The notes under the pieces: model-generated | Database searches by the model: none | Told to the model about the DNA's origin: nothing | The model's input: the letters and a program-made list of their open reading frames with translations, nothing else | Part shown: positions 8,047 to 16,613 of the stretch, piece by piece | Position numbering within the stretch: position 1 is the stretch's first letter | Layout of the letters: each line of letters begins with the position of its first letter | Origin: Paenibacillus_E allorhizoplanae | GTDB lineage: Bacteria; Bacillota; Bacilli; Paenibacillales; NBRC-103111 | DNA length: 64,000 nt | Direction: 5' to 3' | Assembly: GCF_927798215.1 (NCBI RefSeq) | Contig: NZ_CAKMMW010000001.1 | Coordinates: 434,001-498,000, forward strand | Position numbers and translations under genes: made by a program

Positions 8047-10905
8047 CTACTGAATACTTATATCATCAAAATACGATGTATTCGTATTACCAGACCATAA
8101 ATCTCCGATCGATATTCTTTTGAAGTTCGTTAAACCCGTCGGCGATGAAACCAATACGCCATCGATATACATATCTACTTTTGTACCAGACGTATAGTCC
8201 CACTTGAACTCATGCCAGCCTGTTGTTCTGGTTACAGTCGTTGCAGAATGTGTACCGCCTAACCGTACGGCATATTTTGTAGTTGAAGTTGGAGTATTGA
8301 CCTCAATTCCCCGAATCGTTACATTGTCATCGACAAAACCTGCTACTTGCATGTTCGTTACGCTGGCATTGTCATAGAACCACATCGTAACCACTTTATT
8401 GTAGCTAGAGCTAAAATTTTGCTGAATAGCGTCCATATCCTCATTGACGATGTAGCTATTACTCCCAGAATGTTTCATGGTTGTACTCGTCGTTGGCGTC
8501 CCTTTCCCAGGTACAACTACCCAGTTGCCCAGTCCGCCTTCAAAACCGTCAAATGCGTACATGGATTGGTAAACGGTTGAATCGGGGATAAGTCCTGCAT
8601 CATCCGCATAAGCCTCTCCCGAGCCTGATGTTTTCTTAAAATAAATCGTGGCACTCGTATTCGCTGCCCCTGTCGTAAACGTGACCTTCACAAAGGTCCA
8701 AGTGGCACTGTTGGATGGCGTCGATACATCGGATCCACCATAGTTTTTAACACCTAAAGCAGCCGTTTCACCCCCCGGTGTTCTCAGCCAGCCCCCAGCA
8801 ACATAACTCGTATTCGGTTGCAATCCTGTGATCGTTTGTTCAACTCCATCTACGCCACCGCTCAACTTGACGCCAAATAATTGAGATCGCGAATGTCCTG
8901 CGTTAGCTGCGAGTCCCCAATGATTTTCGTTGTATGCAACAGCGTTGCCAGCATCCGTAGCCACCCAACCCGAGAGGTTCCCCAGCTCAAATCCTGCGTT
9001 GGACACCCTATTCATGGTTGGTGTACTTGGCGTCGCATACGTCGGACTAGGCGGAGTCGCAAAATTATGACCAGCTGTCCAATTAGTGCCGCCGTACTCA
9101 TACGCACCAATATCCGGGGCACTGCCTACATAGCCATCCGTAATGCCAGGTATGATCATACCCGCATCTCTGGCTGCTGAAGTCGAAAGCAACTGATAGT
9201 CACGAGCTGCCTCATTCACAAATCCCGGCGTCGTTGTCAGATTGCTTCCAATGGTCGTATAGGCTGTTGTTTCAGCATCATAGCCCTTTACAATGTTATT
9301 AAAGATTCGGTCCCCATACATATCCGTGGTAAAAATATTCCCCCAAGCTTGAACCGTCCCTGCATTCGTCCATGAGGTATTATTGTAGACGAGGTTATAT
9401 TCCGATGGGATATTCAACTGCAAACCGGCGTTATTCCAAGTCACATTATGATGAATAATGAAATTGTTCGTGTAATTATCTAGGTAGATCCCCATGCCTA
9501 AGCTAGCTGACTTAGCATCATGCACCCAATTGTGATGAATCTCCGTATTCCCTCCATCTGTATTCGGTCCATAGAGCATCCCAAGGTCATTGGTCAGCCA
9601 GCCGGCATTATAGACGTTGTTATATTGAATGTCATTTGCGCTCATACCCGCATAGAAGTAGATGGTAACCCTGCCTGAATCACTTACCGTATTGTGGCTA
9701 ATCAAGCTATTTAACCCTTTCAGGTTCACAAGTCCTTCCCAATCAGGTACATAACCCCCATCATGGATGTAGCTGTTAATCACGTGGTTCGAGGTGCCCT
9801 TTACCGTAACAAGACTGCCTGAGCTATAGGCAAGCTCACTGTCTCTAATCACATTATTGGTTCCGTCTAAAATGATGCCTAGATTCGTTTGCTCATTCGC
9901 AAGCGTATTGAGCTTATTGTGTGAAATATATTTGCTTACGAGTCCTTGCAGCAAACAGTTATTCGTCGAACCATCCATTTGGATGGTCGAGGCAATCGTT
10001 TGAATGCCTTTAATATCTACGAAACCTTTACCAGATAGGTCGAAGGCAGTTGTTCTTTTTTTCGCTTCGACGGTTTGACTGGATGGACTTCCACCACCTG
10101 GTGCCCATAAGTAGAGCATGGCGTTTGCCGAATCGTACCACCATTCCTTCTCTACATCGAGTGCACCTTTAATCCCAGACAAATAATATTTGTTGCCTGA
10201 TGCTGGCACATACGACGCTCCTGTCGACTTTAACGCACCAAAAGTCAGTTTCTTCGTAGTAGCATCAAAAGCAGTGATCGTTGATGTCATGGCAATCCAT
10301 CCGCTTCCACTTGTCGTCCATAGGGTTGCTCCATTCCAGAACCCCGTGGTCCCAGGAAGATTCGTGTCGACGATGTGCGTCAAATCCGATCCAGACTGCA
10401 TAGACGCACGGGTCGGCTGAAGCAAGGTACCCGCTTGGTTAGGCCAACGTGCTTCATCCATCATCACACCATTAACGAACACTTGGTTACCTGCTCCTAG
10501 GGTCCAATTCATTGGAGCTTTATATATATTCCCAGTATCCACCGTCCAACCCGATACAACATCATTTCCACTCACGATGACGGTTTCACCCGAATAGTTC
10601 TGATAGGTAATCTTGTTTCCTGTTGTCCCTGAATTAGCTGGCGTAACGGTTTCTCGATACGTCCCTCCCCGAATATTGACGATATCACCAGCTTGCGCTG
10701 TGAGTGCAGCCTTCTGAATCGTAAGGAATGGCGTGCTTAACGATGTCCCATTATTGGAATCGCTTCCATTCGTAGCTACATAATAGGTCGTTCCTGCCGC
10801 ATGTACCTCAGAAATAGGGACTGCCGTGACCATTGGAGAGATCAATAAGGCACTTAATACGCATTTTAATAATCGATTCTTCCATCTGCTCTGGATTGAA
10901 TTCAT
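8047..10905 (-). CDS. Secreted right-handed beta-helix protein with carbohydrate-binding-like C-terminal domains
   Basis: An extracellular protein of 952 residues. I start it at the ATG at 10905, preceded by AAAAGGAG with a 9-base gap; this gives a clean signal peptide (about 1-36, basic start, hydrophobic core, EVHAAG cleavage area). Residues about 40-620 open with the TYYVATNGSDSNNGTSLSTP motif that begins many parallel beta-helix lyases and glycosidases. They continue with N- and G-rich coils such as NNVIRDSELAYSSG and HNWVHDAKSASLG. Residues about 630-770 resemble a jelly-roll carbohydrate-binding module (NAGFELGNLSGW...), and about 780-952 a concanavalin-like fold ending in YFDDISIQ. Pectate-lyase-like, epimerase and glycosidase activities all occur in this fold, so the reaction is open. 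It lies in a lyase operon with heparinase-like and toroid proteins. Confidence 0.85.
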   Translation of the reverse strand: MNSIQSRWKNRLLKCVLSALLISPMVTAVPISEVHAAGTTYYVATNGSDSNNGTSLSTPFLTIQKAALTAQAGDIVNIRGGTYRETVTPANSGTTGNKITYQNYSGETVIVSGNDVVSGWTVDTGNIYKAPMNWTLGAGNQVFVNGVMMDEARWPNQAGTLLQPTRASMQSGSDLTHIVDTNLPGTTGFWNGATLWTTSGSGWIAMTSTITAFDATTKKLTFGALKSTGASYVPASGNKYYLSGIKGALDVEKEWWYDSANAMLYLWAPGGGSPSSQTVEAKKRTTAFDLSGKGFVDIKGIQTIASTIQMDGSTNNCLLQGLVSKYISHNKLNTLANEQTNLGIILDGTNNVIRDSELAYSSGSLVTVKGTSNHVINSYIHDGGYVPDWEGLVNLKGLNSLISHNTVSDSGRVTIYFYAGMSANDIQYNNVYNAGWLTNDLGMLYGPNTDGGNTEIHHNWVHDAKSASLGMGIYLDNYTNNFIIHHNVTWNNAGLQLNIPSEYNLVYNNTSWTNAGTVQAWGNIFTTDMYGDRIFNNIVKGYDAETTAYTTIGSNLTTTPGFVNEAARDYQLLSTSAARDAGMIIPGITDGYVGSAPDIGAYEYGGTNWTAGHNFATPPSPTYATPSTPTMNRVSNAGFELGNLSGWVATDAGNAVAYNENHWGLAANAGHSRSQLFGVKLSGGVDGVEQTITGLQPNTSYVAGGWLRTPGGETAALGVKNYGGSDVSTPSNSATWTFVKVTFTTGAANTSATIYFKKTSGSGEAYADDAGLIPDSTVYQSMYAFDGFEGGLGNWVVVPGKGTPTTSTTMKHSGSNSYIVNEDMDAIQQNFSSSYNKVVTMWFYDNASVTNMQVAGFVDDNVTIRGIEVNTPTSTTKYAVRLGGTHSATTVTRTTGWHEFKWDYTSGTKVDMYIDGVLVSSPTGLTNFKRISIGDLWSGNTNTSYFDDISIQ

Positions 10906-11044
10906 GTACACATGCTCCTTTTTGATCATTTTGAGTGTTCCATTGGTTTGAGACACAATCAAAATCTTCTTGAGACTGAGCAGCGATGACGATCCCTAAC
11001 TGTATCCTCCCTTCGTTACAACCGATTGCGATATATGAAATGGG

Positions 11045-11070
11045 CAGCCTGTTCAACCATGTAAACAGGC
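11045..11070 (-). terminator. Short hairpin downstream of the heparinase-like gene
   Basis: AGCCTGTT pairs with AACAGGCT around a 10-nt loop, just after the stop of the heparinase-like gene. There is no clear T-run, so it is more likely an RNA-stabilising or attenuating stem than a full terminator. Confidence 0.4.
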
Positions 11071-11086
11071 TTACCTGTACCGCCGA

Positions 11087-12940
11087 CTATTCACCAATTT
11101 CAAAACAAAACTCAGAAAGCATCTCTAGCTCCATCCTCGTACGATTCAATACGATTCGGTAGAATGGCGTTCCTATTTTATAGTGAGAATCCACTTTCAT
11201 TTCTTCCATGTCCAATTCCCACTGCTCTGAATTGTAAAGCAATGCCACCTTATTCATCTGTATCCGGCCTGCACCGATGACTCTAGGTTGTATACAACTT
11301 ATGAAAATCTCTTGGAATGACTCCGGCTTTGTATGACAAATGACGCGATCCCTGACGATCAACTGCGGGGCTTTATGCACCGAATGATCCCACAGAAATT
11401 CTCGAGTGAAAATATCCAATGAAACGCAATCATAGGCTTTCGTCAAATCCATAACGACATGAACTTGATCATCTGAAATTTGACTGTGAACAATTTCAGA
11501 GCGATACGACTTCCCAAATCCCTGTCTGCAGCCATCCACAATCGGAACAGAATGTCCGTGAGAACCCGCATTGATCATCTCGTACCGATAGCTAGGTTGG
11601 AAATATTGTTTGGTATATACGCCAAGCCCCAGATCAGCCAACACATTGTCACCATCGACATGTAAAATAAAATGCCCAAGATCATTATGATTGTGAGGCT
11701 CTTCATTATGTCCGCCTTTGGCAGCAAAAGCTGTCATCCCACCTTCAGCATCCTTAACTTTCGAGATCACCCATTGATTACCGGTAAATACCTGCTCTTG
11801 AACCCTCTCTCCGTCACTAGCAGAAATTGATGGTTCAGAGTCTAATGACCAAAGCATCAACCTTGTAACATCCAGCCAATTCCCTATAACTGGCCTCATA
11901 CGATAGTGGTCGGTCGGAAGCTCCAGTGTTGGTACATATTGTTGCAATCGTTGAATGAGACCTGGATTCAAAGTGACTTCTTCCGGAGAATCGGAGAAAT
12001 TGACAACCTTCCCACCCGATAACATACAGAATTGCGGAAATTGTGAGATGGCTTCGACCTTAGCGTCTGTGAGGAGTGCAATGCGTCCCTGTGTTCGCTC
12101 TTTCAACAATTCCGCGAAATACACAAAGTGTGAAAATCCAAATTGCCAATAAGCAGGACCCTCTGGTGTTGCGCCTTGCTCGTCAAAGCCTGAGAAGTAA
12201 TTCCGCAGCACCCCAATCACACGCCAGAGCATACCTGCCAGCTTCTCACTATCTTCGATCATATAGATCGCCGTTGCCCCGATACTTGAGGAGCAAACTG
12301 CCGGCCAGTTGTTCGTCTTCAGTTCCCAATTTTGCGGTGTAGGGTCATTGAAATAGACGTGAAATATGCGCTTATGGATTTCTTCGTTCACACGATGAAT
12401 GATCCACGGATGCAACCTGTCTTTCAGCAAATGAACGGTCTCCGCTAACGTAAATGCGGTCATTCCTGCATACAGATCTACCGTTTCTCGTGGCGGAAGA
12501 GGCTGATCCCAGATCCCATTCGGATAATCATTATGGTAAAGTCCAACATGCGCTGGTGAAACCCAGGTATATTGGTTACATATTTGCCAAATTGCGTTCT
12601 CTAATCCGGTCTTCCACTCCTCCTTATCCTCTATCAGGGCAAGCATGCTATACATAGGGATGCCAACGAACAAGTCATCTTGCTGTTTCTGATAGATCGC
12701 CCTGTCACCTGTATCCCCGAACAAAGTGAACTCTGAAAATAATGGTGCACGTACGGGATTTTCAAGTACATGTGTCGCTTTCTCTTCCAATGTATGCCAG
12801 AATTCTGCGTAATTCACATCTTCTCTTATGCGTTTCCATTTCTCAGAGGAATGAGCTTCTGAATAAAGTGTACGTGGTTGGTGCTGTGTTTCTTCCAGTG
12901 CATTCTTAAGCTGACGAAATGTTATTTGCTCTAGCATCAT
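11087..12940 (-). CDS. Heparinase II/III-like polysaccharide lyase
   Basis: A protein of about 617 residues with an N-terminal helical toroid (about 1-340) and a C-terminal beta-sandwich. The sandwich contains HNHNDLGHFILHVDGDNVLADLG (cited in two parts: HNHNDLGHFI, about residues 410-420, and LHVDGDNVLADLG), the signature of the heparinase II/III family. These enzymes cleave uronate-containing polymers by beta-elimination and leave a 4,5-unsaturated uronate. GATPEGPAYWQFG (about 260) is the usual mid-domain block. No signal peptide is seen, so it may act on imported oligosaccharides. AGAAGGG lies 6 bases before the ATG at 12940; the ATG at 12946 abuts the ribosome site and is less likely. 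A GH88 gene nearby would process the product. The exact polymer is unknown. Confidence 0.88.
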   Translation of the reverse strand: MMLEQITFRQLKNALEETQHQPRTLYSEAHSSEKWKRIREDVNYAEFWHTLEEKATHVLENPVRAPLFSEFTLFGDTGDRAIYQKQQDDLFVGIPMYSMLALIEDKEEWKTGLENAIWQICNQYTWVSPAHVGLYHNDYPNGIWDQPLPPRETVDLYAGMTAFTLAETVHLLKDRLHPWIIHRVNEEIHKRIFHVYFNDPTPQNWELKTNNWPAVCSSSIGATAIYMIEDSEKLAGMLWRVIGVLRNYFSGFDEQGATPEGPAYWQFGFSHFVYFAELLKERTQGRIALLTDAKVEAISQFPQFCMLSGGKVVNFSDSPEEVTLNPGLIQRLQQYVPTLELPTDHYRMRPVIGNWLDVTRLMLWSLDSEPSISASDGERVQEQVFTGNQWVISKVKDAEGGMTAFAAKGGHNEEPHNHNDLGHFILHVDGDNVLADLGLGVYTKQYFQPSYRYEMINAGSHGHSVPIVDGCRQGFGKSYRSEIVHSQISDDQVHVVMDLTKAYDCVSLDIFTREFLWDHSVHKAPQLIVRDRVICHTKPESFQEIFISCIQPRVIGAGRIQMNKVALLYNSEQWELDMEEMKVDSHYKIGTPFYRIVLNRTRMELEMLSEFCFEIGE

Positions 12941-12966
12941 TTTCATCCCTTCTCTTAACAAGTAAA

Positions 12967-12994
12967 GGGGGAACCACGAATTACTGGATCCCCC
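12967..12994 (-). terminator. Partial terminator hairpin after the binding-protein gene
   Basis: GGGGGA and TCCCCC pair around a 16-nt loop in the gap between the solute-binding protein gene and the heparinase-like gene. On the minus strand TTTACTTG follows. It probably lowers read-through so that the binding protein is made in excess of the enzymes. Confidence 0.5.
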
Positions 12995-13016
12995 GCTATA
13001 CGTCAATCATTACGTC

Positions 13017-14498
13017 TTATTTCTGAGTCTTTCTCCACGCATCGACTTGCTTTTGAATTTCTGCCAACACTTTATCCTGACCTGCTGCTTTTCGTTTATC
13101 GGTGTAAAGCTTCATCATTTTGTCCGGATCATCAAGTCCGTTGATAAGAATTGGCTTAAATTCCGTTGTTACAGCTGTCAACTGAGCAAGTTCATTTTCC
13201 ACATTCGTACGGTCAAATGTAAATCCAATTGCAGGATCAACCACAGAGGTATCATTCAGTTTCTTCGTTTGATCCCAAACATCATCCGGCTGTCCAGGTA
13301 CAACAAAGCTATTGAATTCGTTTCCGAATAACCAGCCAGGTACAGAATAAGCATTTGCTTTCGGTTCAATGCGGTTAGCAGAAACCTTGGTATAATCCTG
13401 TCCCTCAAGTCCAAACTTCAGCAAATTGAACAGCTCTTTATTGGTATCGATCAAATTGATCAACATCATGGCGCGATCTGGGTTTTTCGAGGTCGTGCTA
13501 ATGGCATTTAGCGTACTCGTTACTGCAGATTTACTAATGACAGAAGGGCCGGTTGTGAAATTAACAACGTCAAATCCATACGAAGCTTTTAGTTCGGCGT
13601 CGACACCTGGCTTTTGACGACTGTATCGGCTGAATACTTTGCCAGCTTTGATTAAAGATAACTCATCCTTCAGAGTAGCAACGTCTTGCGGGAAGAATCC
13701 TTTTTGATACCAGTCTCTCATCAGCTTAAATTGAGGGGCCATCTGTTCATATTGGTTAGTTACTTTCCATGTCTTCGTATCCACTACAAATGTGTCCACA
13801 ACTAATGAAACAACATCATTGTAAGCCACATTAATGCCGTTACCATCCCTAAGGGCAGAAATGCCTGGTTCACCGTCTTTAATGGTTTGTAGAACGGGTG
13901 TCAAATCATTTAACGACTTCACTTTGGTCAAGTCAATTTTGTACTTATCTGCAAGATCCTTCTTCAACCAAAATCCTGGCTGGTCACCCATGATTTGGTT
14001 ATTCGGAACGCCATACGTTTTCCCATTAACCTTAACGGCATCCCAAATTTCCTTTTTAAACATGTTTGTCAAATCAGGATATTTTGCCAACAGATCGTCT
14101 AACGGAATATACGCTCCTTTACTGACGTTATTCACATAGTTATTAACCCAGCTTGCAGTGAAAGCGATGTCATATTCTTCGCCAGAAGACATAACGAGCT
14201 GCATCTTTTTATCATAATCGGCTGGAGCGACATACTTGAATTCAACGGTTGCCTTGATTTTCTCATTGATAATTTCGTTCGCCTTTTGCATGACAGCTGC
14301 CCCGTTTTTAGGCTCTGCGCTTCGCAAGTACCAAACTAACTTTACTGGCTTTAATTCTTCCGGCTTTTGAGATACTGATGCTTGTGCCGTGCTGGTACTA
14401 CTCGGCTTATCCGTATTTGTTGAACAACCTGCTAGAAGAGCCCCAATTGTTAGAATCGAAGTTAACGCTACAGTCATCTTTCTTTTTCTGTTTACCAT
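13017..14498 (-). CDS. ABC transporter solute-binding lipoprotein (LplA-like, DUF3502 type)
   Basis: The extracytoplasmic sugar-binding lipoprotein of an importer, about 493 residues. The start at 14498 (MVNRKRKMTVA) has GGAGG 8 bases upstream. The signal peptide ends in the lipobox LLAGC, followed by a Ser/Thr-rich linker. The sequence KLVWYLRSAEPKNGAAVMQK, DYDKKMQLVMSSGEEYDIAF and a long C-terminal region matches the large LplA-type binding proteins of Paenibacillus. These pair with LplB/LplC-type permeases, which are encoded just upstream. The ligand is probably an oligosaccharide released by the lyases of the same operon. No ATPase gene is present in the operon. Confidence 0.93.
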   Translation of the reverse strand: MVNRKRKMTVALTSILTIGALLAGCSTNTDKPSSTSTAQASVSQKPEELKPVKLVWYLRSAEPKNGAAVMQKANEIINEKIKATVEFKYVAPADYDKKMQLVMSSGEEYDIAFTASWVNNYVNNVSKGAYIPLDDLLAKYPDLTNMFKKEIWDAVKVNGKTYGVPNNQIMGDQPGFWLKKDLADKYKIDLTKVKSLNDLTPVLQTIKDGEPGISALRDGNGINVAYNDVVSLVVDTFVVDTKTWKVTNQYEQMAPQFKLMRDWYQKGFFPQDVATLKDELSLIKAGKVFSRYSRQKPGVDAELKASYGFDVVNFTTGPSVISKSAVTSTLNAISTTSKNPDRAMMLINLIDTNKELFNLLKFGLEGQDYTKVSANRIEPKANAYSVPGWLFGNEFNSFVVPGQPDDVWDQTKKLNDTSVVDPAIGFTFDRTNVENELAQLTAVTTEFKPILINGLDDPDKMMKLYTDKRKAAGQDKVLAEIQKQVDAWRKTQK

Positions 14499-14533
14499 GA
14501 ACAACCCTCCATTATTATATGCTTATCTTAAAC

Positions 14534-14554
14534 CTAGAATTTAAGGAATTCTAG
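14534..14554 (-). other. Intra-operon stem-loop between permease and binding-protein genes
   Basis: CTAGAATT and AATTCTAG form a perfect 8-bp stem with a TAAGG loop in the 75-bp gap upstream of the binding-protein gene. There is no T-run. A role in mRNA processing or stabilisation of the binding-protein message is possible. Confidence 0.4.
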
Positions 14555-14573
14555 TCTTAATTCATGCTTAGGG

Positions 14574-15467
14574 CTAGCCTTTGACAGCGCCCACCGTTAA
14601 ACCTTTGGCGAAATACTTTTGAAAGAATGGGAATATGAACAGCATGGGTGCAATCGCTAACATGCACATGGCCATTCTGGCTGATTCACTCGGTAATTTG
14701 TTTAAAGCTGCCGTATCCACGATTCCGCCATCTTGCATATTTTTCAATATTTCTTGGATGTTACTCAACATAACCTGCAGCAAGTATTGGAGTGGGTACA
14801 TGGATTGTTTGGTAATAAATAGAAGCGATGCAAACCAAGAGTTCCAGTAAACAAGTAATGTCAACAACCCTACAGTGGCTAAAACAGGAGTTGAGAGTGG
14901 AACGATGATTGTTAAGTAAATTCGCATCTCGCTTGCGCCATCGATTTTAGCCGATTCGACTAAGGAATCCGGCAGCGCCTTGAAGAAAGTACGCATTAAA
15001 AACATGTTCCAAATGTTTCCTAATAAAGGGAGAATCAATGCCCAATACGTATTTTGCACATGGAAAACCTTCGTCATTAGAATATAGTAAGGAACAATGC
15101 CCCCACTGAATAACGTTGTGAAGAACAAATAAAAAGTGATGAACCTGCCATACGTAAAATCCGATCTAGATAGCGCATAGGCACACATGGAAATGATAAG
15201 TACGGATACAAATGTACCTACAAAGGCCATAATAATCGTAACTTTATACGCATTAATAATGGTCATCGGATATTCCAAAATATAACGGTAAGCGTCAAAA
15301 TCAACATGTAAGGGAATTAACTGGTAGCCAAACTTCGATAGATCTACTTCATTCGAGAGTGAGATTGACACGATTGCCAATAGTGGGATGATGAACATGG
15401 CAGAAATAGCGATAAAGAATAGATGAATCGGCAACATGGATAACTGGTATTTCTTGAAACTTGCCAT
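14574..15467 (-). CDS. ABC sugar importer permease (LplC-like)
   Basis: An inner-membrane permease subunit of 297 residues with six predicted membrane segments. Its EAA loop, ESAKIDGASEMRIYLTIIVP (about residues 185-205), contacts the ATPase. The C-terminal FFQKYFAKGLTVGAVKG is typical of the CUT1 family of carbohydrate importers. The ribosome site AGGAGG lies upstream of the ATG at 15467. It sits between the LplB-like permease and the binding-protein gene, so the three form one transport system. The ATPase is missing and is probably a shared MsmX-type protein encoded elsewhere. Confidence 0.94.
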   Translation of the reverse strand: MASFKKYQLSMLPIHLFFIAISAMFIIPLLAIVSISLSNEVDLSKFGYQLIPLHVDFDAYRYILEYPMTIINAYKVTIIMAFVGTFVSVLIISMCAYALSRSDFTYGRFITFYLFFTTLFSGGIVPYYILMTKVFHVQNTYWALILPLLGNIWNMFLMRTFFKALPDSLVESAKIDGASEMRIYLTIIVPLSTPVLATVGLLTLLVYWNSWFASLLFITKQSMYPLQYLLQVMLSNIQEILKNMQDGGIVDTAALNKLPSESARMAMCMLAIAPMLFIFPFFQKYFAKGLTVGAVKG

Positions 15468-15492
15468 TGCCTCTCTTCCTCCTCCATTCTTT

Positions 15493-16413
15493 TTAAAATA
15501 ACGAATTATCTGAGTTTATTTTTCGCACCAACGCGTTCGTACTGACAACAAGCAGCAAACCCAGAACCGATTTCGTTAATCCTGCTGCGCTTGACATGCC
15601 AACATTACCTGAATCCGTTAACGCTCTGAAAATATAAGTGTCAATCACATCCGTCGAGCTGTATACGGTAGGCGAATTCATTGGAAGCTGGTAGAACAAG
15701 CCGAAATCAGCCGTAAAAATATGCCCAATGGCTAAAATCGTAAGAATGGTCATGAGTGGATACAGAAAAGGTACAGAGATTTTGATCAGAATCTGCCACT
15801 TGCTCGCTCCATCCATCTTGGCCGCCTCATAATAGGTAGGGTCAATACCTAGAAGCCCCGCATAATAAATGATGGCGCCGATCCCGATCTCTTTCCACAT
15901 ATTCGCTATTGGCATGATGTAGATCCAAGGGCCTGACTTATTGTACCAGTCTACGGATCCTAAACCAATATCTGTTAACCACTGATTTAACATCCCCGAT
16001 CTTGGGTTTAGAAAAGAATAGGCCATATAGGCAACCACTACCCATGATAAAAAATGAGGGTAGAACATGATCGACTGATACGTTTTGAGCAGCTTCTTAT
16101 TCGTAATTTCATATAGCAACAAAGCTACAAAGACAGATCCTACTAAATTAAGAACGATAAACGCTGAATTGTATCCCAATGTGTTACGAACAATTCGCCA
16201 GAGATCCGGAGAGCCGAATAAAAACCTGAAATTACTTAAACCCACCCACTCACTACCCAAAATACCTTTGTTAAACTGGTACCTTTTGAAAGCAACCATT
16301 GCTCCAAACATCGGTACATAACTGAAAATAGTTACATACATCACGAGAGGTAATGTTAGAGCAAGCAATACTTTGTTCTTCCGAAAATCTTTCCATATTT
16401 GTCTTAGCTGCAT
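15493..16413 (-). CDS. ABC sugar importer permease (LplB-like)
   Basis: The first gene of the lyase operon, 306 residues with six membrane segments. The N-terminal FRKNKVLLALTLPLVMYVTI and FSYVPMFGAMVAFKRYQF are hallmarks of LplB-type permeases. The EAA loop is YYEAAKMDGASKWQILIKIS (about residue 200). I use the ATG at 16413, 10 bases after AAGGAGG; an in-frame ATG at 16437 lies ahead of that ribosome site. The operon promoter must be in the 200-bp gap shared with the divergent AraC regulator, which is therefore the likely activator. Confidence 0.93.
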   Translation of the reverse strand: MQLRQIWKDFRKNKVLLALTLPLVMYVTIFSYVPMFGAMVAFKRYQFNKGILGSEWVGLSNFRFLFGSPDLWRIVRNTLGYNSAFIVLNLVGSVFVALLLYEITNKKLLKTYQSIMFYPHFLSWVVVAYMAYSFLNPRSGMLNQWLTDIGLGSVDWYNKSGPWIYIMPIANMWKEIGIGAIIYYAGLLGIDPTYYEAAKMDGASKWQILIKISVPFLYPLMTILTILAIGHIFTADFGLFYQLPMNSPTVYSSTDVIDTYIFRALTDSGNVGMSSAAGLTKSVLGLLLVVSTNALVRKINSDNSLF

Positions 16414-16613
16414 GATGTGATGACCTCCTTCTGGCATTTATCGTAACAGATGATTTGCCAAGTGAGATAGGCACAAAATTGAAGAATCGGTTTAAAATCA
16501 GGGTTCAAATTATGTGAATGAGTTCAATTCGAGGCAAATGAATTCCATAATCTCGCCCTTTCAACTATAATAAATGGAGACAACACATGATTCTAACGTA
16601 AAGGGGGAGTCGT

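Noticed and set aside
11087..12940. Xanthan lyase (PL8) or chondroitin lyase
   Set aside because: The C-terminal HNHNDLGHF block is that of heparinase II/III-like proteins, and the usual PL8 length and motifs are absent.
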